From: an uncultured Pelagibacteraceae bacterium | GTDB lineage: Bacteria > Pseudomonadota > Alphaproteobacteria > Pelagibacterales > Pelagibacteraceae | DNA: 46,737 bases | Reading direction: 5' to 3' | NCBI GenBank assembly: GCA_902627645.1 | Contig: CACOJX010000003.1 | Location: forward strand, 32,001-78,737 | Part shown: positions 18,113-26,977 of the stretch, in pieces | Layout of the letters: every line of letters begins with the position of its first letter | Position numbering within the stretch: position 1 is the stretch's first letter | Notes under the pieces: generated by a model | Seen by the model: the letters and a program-made list of their open reading frames with translations, nothing else | Told to the model about the DNA's origin: nothing | The model's database searches: none | Position numbers and translations under genes: made by a program

Positions 18113-18757
18113 ATGTCTATTCAAAGTTTTTTAGAAAATAAAATTAAGTATAATCGTCATTTCGTAAAAAAATTAAAAAAGTTGGCTAAATATTTTGGTT
18201 TTAATTTGGAGTATTGGCATAGATATGCATCTTACAAATTAATTAAAAAAGATATAAATTTTTTAGAATTTGGAAATTTAGATGTTTTAGAAATTTCAGC
18301 TGGAGAATATTGGAAAGAAAATTACAAGTTTAAATCATTTGACGAGATGAATTTTCCAGAACATGACATATGCAAAAATGTTTATGGTGAAAAAAAATAT
18401 GATCTCATCATAGCAGACAATGTGTGGGAACATTTAAAATATCCTTATAGAGCTACAAAAAATGTTTTTAATATGCTTAAAAATGATGGATATTTTTTAG
18501 TTATTACACCCTTTCTAATAAGAGTCCATGAAGTCCCAATAGATTGTACAAGATGGACAGAAGATGGACTAAAGTATTTCTTAAACGAAAATGGATTCAG
18601 TTTGGATAAAATTTTTACTAATTCTTGGGGAAATAAAAAATGCGCTAAATCAGATATTAGAGAGGACTCAACATGGACAAGAATTGGAATTCATAAAGAT
18701 ATGACTAATAATAAAACTTTTCCTCTACAGGTTTGGGCTTTGGCTAAAAAAAATTGA
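18113..18757 (+). CDS. SAM-dependent methyltransferase (type 11-like)
   Basis: A 214-residue protein. LDVLEISAGEYWKE replaces the glycine-rich motif I, and YDLIIADNVWEHLKYPYRATKNVFNMLKNDGYFLVITP spans motifs III-V of type 11 methyltransferases. Motif I is degenerate (ISAGEYW rather than GxGxG), so catalytic activity is not certain. HEVPIDCTRWTEDGLKYFL resembles methyltransferases common in polysaccharide clusters. It sits 13 bp after one GT2 gene and overlaps the next by one base. Confidence 0.7.
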   Translation: MSIQSFLENKIKYNRHFVKKLKKLAKYFGFNLEYWHRYASYKLIKKDINFLEFGNLDVLEISAGEYWKENYKFKSFDEMNFPEHDICKNVYGEKKYDLIIADNVWEHLKYPYRATKNVFNMLKNDGYFLVITPFLIRVHEVPIDCTRWTEDGLKYFLNENGFSLDKIFTNSWGNKKCAKSDIREDSTWTRIGIHKDMTNNKTFPLQVWALAKKN

Positions 18758-19524
18758 TGGAAAAAAATAAAAAGTTAGTTTCTATCATTATTCCATATTA
18801 TAAAAAAAAGATTTTTATTTCTAAAACAATAAAATCTATATTAAATCAATCCTATAAAAATTTTGAGATTATAATTGTTTACGATGACACTGATATGTCA
18901 GAATTAAATTATCTTAAAAAAATAGTTAAAGGTGATAAAAGATTTCAAATTTTAATTAATAAAAAAAATTTAGGCGTATCAAAATCAAGAAATAAAGGAA
19001 TAAAGAAAAGCAAAGGAAAATACATTGCTTTTATTGATAGTGACGATACATGGAAAAAAGAAAAGTTGAAGACACAGCTAGAATTTATGGACAAAAATAA
19101 TTACATGATTTCACATACCAATTACGAAATTATTAACAAAAGTAATAAATTAATAGGTTGTATGGTTATTAAAAAACTACTTGAATACAATGATTTAATT
19201 TACTCTTGTGATATTGGTCTATCTACTGTGATGATTAATAGTAAAATAAAACCGATAATAAAATTCCCTGATATAACTACTAAAGAAGATTATATATTGT
19301 GGTTAACTCTTTCAAAGAAATTCAAAATATATGGTATTCAAAAAACTCTCACTTCGTGGAGAAAAAGCGATATATCTTTAAAATATATACTTAGAAAATT
19401 TAAGGATGCTTTTTTAGTTTATTCAAAATACGAAAAATTCAATTTTTTAAAATCAATATTTTTTGTATTGTTTTTGTCAGTTAACTTTTTAAAAAAGAGC
19501 ATAATTCAAAAATTAAATAAATGA
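18757..19524 (+). CDS. Glycosyltransferase family 2
   Basis: A 255-residue GT-A protein: VSIIIPYYKKKIFISKTIKS opens the domain, QSYKNFEIIIVYDDTD is the nucleotide-binding part, and SKSRNKGIKKSKGKYIAFIDSDDTWK carries the DxD-like SDD metal site. The start is ATG 18757, sharing one base with the previous stop codon; a TTG one codon earlier is less likely. The gene overlaps the initiating transferase gene by 4 bp. Donor and acceptor unknown. Confidence 0.85.
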   Translation: MEKNKKLVSIIIPYYKKKIFISKTIKSILNQSYKNFEIIIVYDDTDMSELNYLKKIVKGDKRFQILINKKNLGVSKSRNKGIKKSKGKYIAFIDSDDTWKKEKLKTQLEFMDKNNYMISHTNYEIINKSNKLIGCMVIKKLLEYNDLIYSCDIGLSTVMINSKIKPIIKFPDITTKEDYILWLTLSKKFKIYGIQKTLTSWRKSDISLKYILRKFKDAFLVYSKYEKFNFLKSIFFVLFLSVNFLKKSIIQKLNK

Positions 19525-20558
19525 CTAACTTTGTTTTTTTTTTCGTAATCCATTTTTTTATAAATAAAATTTGTTTAAAAACAAATTACTTAATTGATAA
19601 AAAGGATATATCTGATCACAAGAAAAAGATAATAACAGATGATAAAACACCTTTATCAGGGGGCCTTGTTTTTATTATTTTTTTTTCTTTGATTATTCCC
19701 CACGAAAATTATGTATTATTAGTATCAATAATACTTCTTTATTCGTTAGGAATACTCTCAGATATAAACTATCTTTCGTCTCCATCTAAAAGAATAATTC
19801 TTCAGAGTTTGATAGTATTAGGTTTTGTATTAAGTAACGACCTTACAATTATAACTCTCTCTTTAGACATATTAGACAGATTGTTAGATTTTCAGGTTGT
19901 AAAAGTTTTATTCATTTTAGCTTGTTTTTTAGTTTTGATTAATGGTTTTAATTTTCTGGATGGTATTAATACTTTAGTGCTAGGTAATTTCTTAATATGT
20001 TTGTTATCAATCTATTATGTTTCGACTGAATTCTCTCTTTCTTTAAATTTTAAGATTATAGAGCAATTAATTATTATTCTATCTATAATTTTTATATTCA
20101 ATTTTTTTGGGAAATCATTTTTAGGCGACTCTGGAACATATTCAATTAGTTTTCTTATTGGTTTTATTTGTATAAGTTTTGTTTATTTAAACAATACAGT
20201 TGTATCACCTTATTTTATCGCATCTTTGTTATGGTATCCTGCTATAGAAAATTTATTTTCGATAATAAGAAGATATTTCTCTAAAAGCAAACTCTCAAAA
20301 GCAGATAATAATCATTTACATCATTATTTATACTTAGGTTTAAAAATGACTAGAATTTCAGATAACCATTTACTTCTAAACACATTCACGGGAATGTTGA
20401 TAAATTTCTATATGATTTTGTCAGCTTATATTACGTCTATAAATTTTAGCCATACTAAAACTTTGTTAATAATAATATTATCTAATATATCAGTATATCT
20501 AATTATTTATTTTTTAATGAATAAAAAGTTTATAAAATTAGAAAAAAATATTAATTAA
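19521..20558 (+). CDS. WecA/MraY-type polyprenyl-phosphate sugar-1-phosphate transferase
   Basis: A 345-residue protein with about ten hydrophobic segments. The cytoplasmic catalytic signatures of this family are present: NGFNFLDGINTL, FFGKSFLGDSGTY with the conserved Asp, and the histidine-rich NNHLHHYLYLGL typical of the WecA branch. KTPLSGGL near residue 45 matches the N-terminal family block. Such enzymes transfer a sugar-1-phosphate to undecaprenyl phosphate and so start O-antigen or related glycans; this is the only initiating transferase I see in the window. The 3' end overlaps a convergent GT2 gene by 4 bp. Confidence 0.85.
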   Translation: MTNFVFFFVIHFFINKICLKTNYLIDKKDISDHKKKIITDDKTPLSGGLVFIIFFSLIIPHENYVLLVSIILLYSLGILSDINYLSSPSKRIILQSLIVLGFVLSNDLTIITLSLDILDRLLDFQVVKVLFILACFLVLINGFNFLDGINTLVLGNFLICLLSIYYVSTEFSLSLNFKIIEQLIIILSIIFIFNFFGKSFLGDSGTYSISFLIGFICISFVYLNNTVVSPYFIASLLWYPAIENLFSIIRRYFSKSKLSKADNNHLHHYLYLGLKMTRISDNHLLLNTFTGMLINFYMILSAYITSINFSHTKTLLIIILSNISVYLIIYFLMNKKFIKLEKNIN

Positions 20559-21235
20559 TTAATTTTTTTTTTCCAAAAAAATAATTTTATCATAAAAAGT
20601 AATATCAAAAATCCATCTTTAAATGCATTCACTTTTTTTTTGCCACCAATTCTCTTTCTTTCAAAAGAGTTTGTAGAGACTATTTTTAAACCTAATTTTT
20701 TTGCTTTAATTGGTAGTTCTACACAAAAACCAAAATCTTTTTGAGTTAATTCTAAATTTTTAGTTTTTTCTGTGTTACCTAAAACAAAAGTGTAAAGGAT
20801 ATCAGAGATAGGCAATAAAAAAAAAATTTTTCCAAAAAAAGAAAAAACTTTATTACCTATAAAAGTAATTATTGTATCGTCTTCACTTCCAGCATTTTTT
20901 TCATACCTGCTTCCAAAAACTAAATCATTATGATTTATCTCAGCCAAGTTCAACATTTTTTCTAATTCTGCGGGGTTGAATGAGCCGTCAGCATTAAAAA
21001 TACAAAAATATTTTGAGGTTACATTATGAATTCCTTCAATTAAAGCATTTCCATAGCCACGATGTGTCTGATAAATTAATTTGCAGTTGAAATTTTGGAT
21101 AGCCTCTATGGTTTCGGTGTCCGTTTTTTCCAAAATGACAAAGATTTTTAAGTTGAATTTATCTAATTCTTTCAAAACACATGGGAGAGATTCTTTCTCA
21201 TTTTTGGCAGGTATAATTAGTGTAAGATTATCCAT
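20555..21235 (-). CDS. DPM1-like glycosyltransferase family 2, copy 1
   Basis: A 226-residue GT-A protein. LTLIIPAKNEKESLPCVLKEL (4-24), HRGYGNALIEGI and FNADGSFNP (metal site) match the polyprenyl-phosphate-sugar synthase branch of GT2. LVFGSRYEKNAGSEDD is shared closely with the gene at 28193-28876, so the two are paralogues. The C-terminus has one hydrophobic stretch rather than the two membrane helices of ArnC or GtrB. It lies alone on the minus strand between plus-strand genes and is divergent from a polytopic membrane protein, which could use its lipid-linked product (inference). Confidence 0.8.
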   Translation of the reverse strand: MDNLTLIIPAKNEKESLPCVLKELDKFNLKIFVILEKTDTETIEAIQNFNCKLIYQTHRGYGNALIEGIHNVTSKYFCIFNADGSFNPAELEKMLNLAEINHNDLVFGSRYEKNAGSEDDTIITFIGNKVFSFFGKIFFLLPISDILYTFVLGNTEKTKNLELTQKDFGFCVELPIKAKKLGLKIVSTNSFERKRIGGKKKVNAFKDGFLILLFMIKLFFWKKKIN

Positions 21236-21250
21236 AAATTATAGAATTAT

Positions 21251-21279
21251 TTGATACAATTTTTGTGTATAAATATTAT
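21251..21279 (+). promoter_or_regulatory. Candidate sigma-70 promoter for the membrane protein-fkbM-gmd-fcl run
   Basis: TTGATA (21251-21256), a 17-bp spacer and TATTAT (21274-21279) form a good sigma-70 promoter, with transcription expected near 21286 and the first ATG at 21333. It lies in the 97-bp divergent gap next to the GT2 gene. In such AT-rich DNA chance matches are frequent, but spacing and position are right. Confidence 0.5.
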
Positions 21280-21332
21280 AAACCTTTAACAACTATTTTT
21301 TAAATATCAAATTATAATTATAATAAAATATC

Positions 21333-23009
21333 ATGAATTTAATAATCTTTTTAACTTCATACTTTATAATAATTTTATCTATATTTGGTTATAGTTTAGC
21401 ATTACATGATATTTTAAAAAAAAAAATTAGTTTAGAATTTGAGTTTAATTTTCTTGGAAGCATATTTTTTTTAATTTTTTTATCTTTTCTTACACATTTA
21501 TTTCTCAAACATAATTTTTTGCACAATCTTGTTATTTTATTTATTGGTATATCGTTATTTCTGTTTTTCTTTAATAAGTATAAAAAATTAGTGAAAGATT
21601 ATTCTAAGATTTTATCTTTAATTTTTATTATATTAATTCTAGCGCTATTATCAGCTAAAACACATGATGACTTTCCTTATTACCATTTTCCCTACACTTT
21701 TTATTTAACTCAAGAAAATCTGATAATTGGCATAGGAAATTTAAATCATGGATTTAGAACTCTTTCATCAATTTTTTATTTAAACTCATTATTTTATTTA
21801 CCGCTAATAGAATATTTTTCATTTAATATTGGACAAATATTGTTGTTTGGTGCCTCGAATTTAATTTTAATTTTTAAATTAAAAAATGATTTTGAACGTA
21901 AAAGATATGATTATATATTTTTGTTAACACTTTTATCATTTTTATTTATAAATATATTTTTCTATAGATTATCTGAACATGGCACTGATCGTACTGCACA
22001 AATTTTAATTCTAATCTTATTTATTGAAATATTGAATTTATTAAGAGAAAATATTGTATTAAAAAATTTTTTTTCCAAAATATTTATTTTGCTTGGAATT
22101 ATAATATCTTTAAAAGCATTTTATGTACTTTACCTCATAATTCTAATTCCAATTTTTTATATTATCTTAAATAAAAATTTCAAAAATTTATTTAATAACT
22201 TATTTGGTAATTTTTATTTTTATATTTTTTTATCAGTCGGTCTTTTTCTTATGATGAATAATATTTTTAATTCTGGTTGTATTTTATATCCAGTGAGCTT
22301 TACATGTATTTCTCAATTCGATTGGTCACTTTATAAAGAAGCACAACAAATGAATAACTGGTATGAACAATGGTCTAAAGCAGGTGCTACTCCAAATTTT
22401 CGTGTAGATGATCCTGAAAATTATATTAAGGGTTTTAATTGGGTTAATAATTGGATTGAACTTTATTTTTTTAATAAGGTAACTGACTTTTTACTAGGTG
22501 TTTTGCTTTTAATTATTATTGTTTTTGCGATCTTATATTCCAAAAAAAAAAATAATTTGAAGATAGATAAAAAGGTTTGGATTGTTTATTCAATTTTAAT
22601 ATTTCTATTTTTTGAGTGGTTTTATAATCATCCTAGTTTGAGATATGGGGGTTATAGTTTAATAGTTTTAATCACACTCATTCCTTTTAGTATATATTTT
22701 TCAAGATATGTCTCAAAAAAGAATTTAAAGAAAAAAGTTGTTTTTTTAATATTATTATCTTTAGTTATATTCTCAGGTAGAAATTTAAATAGGATTTACA
22801 ATGAAATTCATAAATATGATTATCAATTCATTTTAAATCCCGCTTTTAAAGTAGATGATAATCATTTCAGAATAAATATTCTTGTTCAAAATTTGAAAAA
22901 ACATTATGAAAATTGCAATAAAGATGCTTTGACTTTTTGTAAAGATTACAAAGGAATATATATAAATAGGAAATTTTCTTATTATTATTTAATGAAAAAA
23001 AATGATTAA
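21333..23009 (+). CDS. Polytopic membrane protein, possible GT-C-type or LIC_10190-like
   Basis: A 558-residue protein with about 12 hydrophobic segments spread over its length. An early non-membrane segment, AKTHDDFPYYHFPYTFYL (about residues 108-125), contains acidic and aromatic residues after a membrane helix, as in GT-C glycosyltransferases, where an acidic loop residue is catalytic; GIGNLNHGFR follows. The layout recalls the LIC_10190-type membrane proteins of polysaccharide clusters, but I do not recognise it with certainty. A polymerase, ligase or GT-C transferase are all possible. It overlaps the FkbM gene by 8 bp. Confidence 0.6.
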   Translation: MNLIIFLTSYFIIILSIFGYSLALHDILKKKISLEFEFNFLGSIFFLIFLSFLTHLFLKHNFLHNLVILFIGISLFLFFFNKYKKLVKDYSKILSLIFIILILALLSAKTHDDFPYYHFPYTFYLTQENLIIGIGNLNHGFRTLSSIFYLNSLFYLPLIEYFSFNIGQILLFGASNLILIFKLKNDFERKRYDYIFLLTLLSFLFINIFFYRLSEHGTDRTAQILILILFIEILNLLRENIVLKNFFSKIFILLGIIISLKAFYVLYLIILIPIFYIILNKNFKNLFNNLFGNFYFYIFLSVGLFLMMNNIFNSGCILYPVSFTCISQFDWSLYKEAQQMNNWYEQWSKAGATPNFRVDDPENYIKGFNWVNNWIELYFFNKVTDFLLGVLLLIIIVFAILYSKKKNNLKIDKKVWIVYSILIFLFFEWFYNHPSLRYGGYSLIVLITLIPFSIYFSRYVSKKNLKKKVVFLILLSLVIFSGRNLNRIYNEIHKYDYQFILNPAFKVDDNHFRINILVQNLKKHYENCNKDALTFCKDYKGIYINRKFSYYYLMKKND

Positions 23010-23736
23010 TTTTTTCGCAACACATTTATTGGGTTTTTTTGATTTTTTTCATAAAAAGAAGATTATTAAAAAGTTGAAAAATATTATTAATCAAACAATT
23101 CTTGAAAATGTATTCGATGTTGGTGGTCATAAAGGTGAAACCCTTGATTTATTATTAAAAAATTTTGAAATAAATAATATTTACTCTTTTGAACCGTCAA
23201 ATTTAAGTTTTGAAATTCTTTCACAAAAATCAATGTTGCTAAGGAAAAAATATAGTAAGACAAATATTTTTTTAGAAAATGCTGCTGTAGGAGAGACAAG
23301 TAAGAATATTGATTTTAATTTTCTAAATGAAACATCTTCTTCGACGATAAAATCATTAAATATTAATTCTAATTATTATAAAAAAAAGGAAAATTTTTTT
23401 GGAAAATTAGTTAATAAGAAAATTAAAATCAAACAAATTGAATTTAATGAATATCTCAGTCAAAAAGATATTAAAAAAATCGATTTATTAAAAATCGATA
23501 CTGAGGGTTATGAGTTTGAAGTTTTAAAAGGGTTAAAAGAACAGATATCCAACATTTCAATAATTCTTTTTGAACATCATTATGACAATATGATCATCAA
23601 AAATTACACTTTTGGTGATATACATAAACTTCTAGTTAATAAAAATTTTGAATGTGTTTTTAAAATTAAAATGCCATTTAGAAAAAGTTTTGAGTATATT
23701 TATGTAAAAAAATTAAGTAAAAAGATTTCAAGATGA
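23002..23736 (+). CDS. FkbM family methyltransferase
   Basis: A 244-residue protein. [18 protein letters not shown] (36-53) is SAM motif [15 protein letters not shown] motif II with the acidic residue, and [17 protein letters not shown] the FkbM signature. It most likely O-methylates a sugar. It overlaps both neighbours (8 bp and 4 bp), so it belongs to the same transcript as gmd and fcl and may act on the deoxyhexose made by that branch (inference). Confidence 0.85.
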   Translation: MINFFATHLLGFFDFFHKKKIIKKLKNIINQTILENVFDVGGHKGETLDLLLKNFEINNIYSFEPSNLSFEILSQKSMLLRKKYSKTNIFLENAAVGETSKNIDFNFLNETSSSTIKSLNINSNYYKKKENFFGKLVNKKIKIKQIEFNEYLSQKDIKKIDLLKIDTEGYEFEVLKGLKEQISNISIILFEHHYDNMIIKNYTFGDIHKLLVNKNFECVFKIKMPFRKSFEYIYVKKLSKKISR

Positions 23737-24767
23737 AAAATAAAATAGCTTTAATTTTTGGCGTAACTGGACAAGATGGGTCATATCTAGCTGAAATATT
23801 ATTAAAAAAAAAATACGTTGTTCATGGCGTAAAAAGAAGATCATCTAGTATAAATACTTTTAGAGTAGACCATATTTATCAAGATCCACATGAAAAAAAT
23901 TATAGGTTTCGATTACATTACGGTGACATAACCGACTCTTCCTCAGTTTCAAGTATAATCAAAAAAGTTAAGCCAGATGAAATATATAATTTAGCTGCAC
24001 AATCGCATGTTGCAGTTTCATTCGAAGTTCCAGAATATACTGCAAACGCTGATGCCTTAGGTGCTTTAAGAATACTTGAGGCAATTAAGTTTCACAAACT
24101 GGAAAAAAAAACAAAATTTTATCAGGCCGGAACATCAGAAATGTATGGAAAGGTTCAATCAAAACCACAAAATGAAAAGACTCCATTTTATCCTCTAAGC
24201 CCTTATGGTGTTGCAAAATTATATGCTCATTGGATAGTTAAAAACTATCGTGAGGCATATAGAATATACGCATGTAATGGAATTTTATTTAATCATGAAA
24301 GCCCAAGACGGGGTGAAACATTTGTTACAAAAAAAATAATTGCAGCATTGTGTAAAATAAAAGAAAAAAAACAGAAAAAATTATTTTTAGGAAATCTTAA
24401 TGCTAAAAGAGACTGGGGTCATGCAAGAGATTATTGCTATGCAATGTGGAAAATTTTACAACAAAAAAAGCCAGATGATTATGTTATTGCTACAGGCAAA
24501 CAGTATTCAATTAAAGAATTCATTAATCTAACAGCAAAAAAATTAGATTTAAAAATAAAATGGAGAGGAAAGGGGCTTAAAGAAAAAGCTTACGATATCA
24601 AAGGGTTTCCAATAATTGAATGTGATAAAAATTACTTTAGGCCTTTGGATGTTAATACTTTATTAGGAGATGCCAAAAAGGCACGAAATAAACTTAAATG
24701 GAAACCTACTGAAAATGTTAGCTCTTTGATAGATGAAATGATTGAAGCTGAATATCAGAATTTCTAA
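23733..24767 (+). CDS. gmd: GDP-mannose 4,6-dehydratase
   Basis: A 344-residue extended SDR converting GDP-D-mannose to GDP-4-keto-6-deoxy-D-mannose with [16 protein letters not shown] (10-21), [18 protein letters not shown] (32-49), [13 protein letters not shown] and AGTSEMYG (with Thr134 and Glu136), and YGVAK (Tyr158, Lys162) are nearly invariant for Gmd, as is [13 protein letters not shown]. Length matches the family (about 345-370). The adjacent fcl-like and DegT-like genes use its product. No GDP-mannose synthesis genes are in the window, so they must lie elsewhere. Confidence 0.95.
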   Translation: MKNKIALIFGVTGQDGSYLAEILLKKKYVVHGVKRRSSSINTFRVDHIYQDPHEKNYRFRLHYGDITDSSSVSSIIKKVKPDEIYNLAAQSHVAVSFEVPEYTANADALGALRILEAIKFHKLEKKTKFYQAGTSEMYGKVQSKPQNEKTPFYPLSPYGVAKLYAHWIVKNYREAYRIYACNGILFNHESPRRGETFVTKKIIAALCKIKEKKQKKLFLGNLNAKRDWGHARDYCYAMWKILQQKKPDDYVIATGKQYSIKEFINLTAKKLDLKIKWRGKGLKEKAYDIKGFPIIECDKNYFRPLDVNTLLGDAKKARNKLKWKPTENVSSLIDEMIEAEYQNF

Positions 24768-25702
24768 TGGGATTAAGAAAAAATAAAAAAATTTTTTTAG
24801 CAGGACACAATGGGATGGTTGGATCTGCAATTTTAAAAAAATTACGTGAAAATGGTTTTAAAAATATTGTCTTAAGAAATCGAAAACAATTAAATCTTTT
24901 AGATCAATCTAAAACATTAGCCTTTTTAAAAAAAAATAAACCAAATTATGTAATTATAGCAGCGGCTAGAGTTGGGGGAATTGTAGCTAATATTAATTTT
25001 AAAAGTCAATTCCTATATGAGAATTTACAAATTCAAAATAACCTAATTCATGGTTCATACTTGGCTGGTGTAAAAAATCTTTTTTTGCTTGGTTCTAGTT
25101 GCATTTATCCAAAACATTGTAAACAACCAATGAAAGAAGATTTCTTGTTGAGTGGAAAGCTAGAGGAAAGCAATGATGCTTATGCATTAGCAAAAATAGC
25201 AGGAGTCAAAATGTGTGAATATTACAGTAAAATTTACAATTTAAATTTTAAAAGTTTAATGCCACCTAATTTGTATGGCCCAAATGACAATTATGATCTT
25301 AATAATTCTCATTTTTATCCTGCACTTATAAAAAAAATTCACAATGCAAAAGTAAGAAATAAAAAAAAATTAATAATTTGGGGGACAGGAAAAGCTCGAA
25401 GGGAGCTGATGTTTGTTGATAACTTTGCTGATGCAGTAATTTTTTTTATGAATAAAAAGATTAAAGAACCTTTTTTGAATATTGGAACTGGCAAGGATCA
25501 CATGATAAAATGGTATGCGAAATTTATAATGAAAAAGCTTAACGTAAATCTTAAAATTGTTTACGATAAATCAAAACCCGATGGCATGCCTAAAAAATGC
25601 TTAAACATCAATAGAGCAAAAAAATATGGCTGGAAACCAAGTAATAATTATCATGAGGCTTTCAAAATAACTTACCGTAATTTTTTAGAAAAAATTAAAT
25701 AA
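24767..25702 (+). CDS. fcl: GDP-L-fucose synthase or GDP-L-colitose synthase (Fcl/ColC-like)
   Basis: A 311-residue SDR that epimerises and reduces a GDP-4-keto-deoxyhexose. FLAGHNGMVGSAI (10-22), AARVGGIVAN, LGSSCIYP (catalytic Ser111 and Cys112) and YALAK (Tyr139, Lys143) are diagnostic. The start overlaps the gmd stop by one base (TAATG). GDP-fucose synthase is the default call; however the His-type DegT enzyme at 26978 suggests a 3-deoxy branch, where the related ColC makes GDP-colitose. The sequence does not let me choose. The last 8 bp overlap a convergent gene. Confidence 0.9.
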   Translation: MGLRKNKKIFLAGHNGMVGSAILKKLRENGFKNIVLRNRKQLNLLDQSKTLAFLKKNKPNYVIIAAARVGGIVANINFKSQFLYENLQIQNNLIHGSYLAGVKNLFLLGSSCIYPKHCKQPMKEDFLLSGKLEESNDAYALAKIAGVKMCEYYSKIYNLNFKSLMPPNLYGPNDNYDLNNSHFYPALIKKIHNAKVRNKKKLIIWGTGKARRELMFVDNFADAVIFFMNKKIKEPFLNIGTGKDHMIKWYAKFIMKKLNVNLKIVYDKSKPDGMPKKCLNINRAKKYGWKPSNNYHEAFKITYRNFLEKIK

Positions 25703-26939
25703 AAGTTCTTCCAAAATTTATTAGCAACAGAAAAAGATAAAACGAATAAATATTTTTTACTAACTGTGAATTAATAATTTTTTCTATTTGAAAGTTAAAA
25801 TTAAAGAATAAAAAAAATAGAATTATAAGAAGTGGATCAAAATATTTATGATATATCGAAAATTGTGGATTAGAAATAATCAAAACAAAAAATAGCAAGA
25901 CATTGTTGAAATCTAATTTAAAAATATTTGTAATAAATAGAAATGATAAAAATGTAATACAAAAAAATAAGTATGAATTATCAAACAAGAGATAAGAAAT
26001 TTTAAAGAAAATTCCACCTCCGGTGTAATTAATCGAATAATCAAAAAAATATAATAATAAAAAAAATATGATAGTTGAAAAATATAAGTGTTTTATTTTA
26101 AAATTTTTTTTAAAAAAATTTACTGATAGTTGATTATAAATGAATGGTAGCATGTAAAAGAGTATTAAAGTCGAGATTATGAATATTTTATTTGATGGAT
26201 TAAGACCATCAATAGCACTTAAATGACTTACTACTTTTATAGAAAGAAAATTTATGTCAAAATAAAACAAATATATAATCATTGGTAGTGACAAGAAGAT
26301 ATTCATTAGAAAAATAGCTATTAGCTTTTGGGAAATATTAAAAATTTTGAAATAGTAGAAAAAATAATATAAGAAAAAAACTGAAAAGTTAGGACTAAAA
26401 TATGCAGAGAGCACAAGTAATAAATTACTATAAATACAATTTTTATAGCTATGATTTTTTTTAAAATTTAAAAAAAAGTAAATTGAAAATACGAATATCA
26501 ATAAACCAATTAACCTACTATCCGGCCAAATTGCTGTAGATCTAATTGAAGGTGAAAGAAAAAAAACACAGCAAATCAAAAAGATAATTTTTTTATCAAT
26601 ATTAGGAAATTTTAATATTAGGCATTTATAAATCATTAAAATTAATAATGGTAAAATATTTAAGTGGATAAATCTAATTACATCTATTTCGATTCCTAAA
26701 ACACTTAAAAAAGATAGAAGCATCATTAAAAGTGGTGAGTGTCTATCACCAAAATCGTTATAACTTAAAAATGTTGCTATAAAATCGTTTTTAAAACTTT
26801 CAATTAGTTTAATTCTTAAGATTATAAAATCATCATATGCACCTCCAGAGGTGTTCTCTCCAAAATAAAAACCAATTAACAAAGAAAAATAAAGTACTAA
26901 AGCAATTAATGTTTTATTTGTGTTATTTGAAAGATGCAT
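25695..26939 (-). CDS. Unrecognised polytopic membrane protein, GT-C-like
   Basis: A 414-residue protein made almost entirely of about ten hydrophobic segments. After the first helix comes a polar loop with GAYDDFIILR (about 33-42) and then DFGDRHSPLLM (about 62-72), an arrangement of acidic and His/Arg residues as in glycosyltransferases that use polyprenyl-phosphate sugars. I do not recognise the family. It is the only minus-strand gene between fcl and the DegT-like gene, and only 38 bp separate its ATG from the divergent neighbour. A role in glycan polymerisation or lipid-linked sugar transfer is inference. Confidence 0.55.
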   Translation of the reverse strand: MHLSNNTNKTLIALVLYFSLLIGFYFGENTSGGAYDDFIILRIKLIESFKNDFIATFLSYNDFGDRHSPLLMMLLSFLSVLGIEIDVIRFIHLNILPLLILMIYKCLILKFPNIDKKIIFLICCVFFLSPSIRSTAIWPDSRLIGLLIFVFSIYFFLNFKKNHSYKNCIYSNLLLVLSAYFSPNFSVFFLYYFFYYFKIFNISQKLIAIFLMNIFLSLPMIIYLFYFDINFLSIKVVSHLSAIDGLNPSNKIFIISTLILFYMLPFIYNQLSVNFFKKNFKIKHLYFSTIIFFLLLYFFDYSINYTGGGIFFKISYLLFDNSYLFFCITFLSFLFITNIFKLDFNNVLLFFVLIISNPQFSIYHKYFDPLLIILFFLFFNFNFQIEKIINSQLVKNIYSFYLFLLLINFGRTFI

Positions 26940-26977
26940 GTAAGTAATAATAATAGTTTAATTACGAAAATCTTTAA

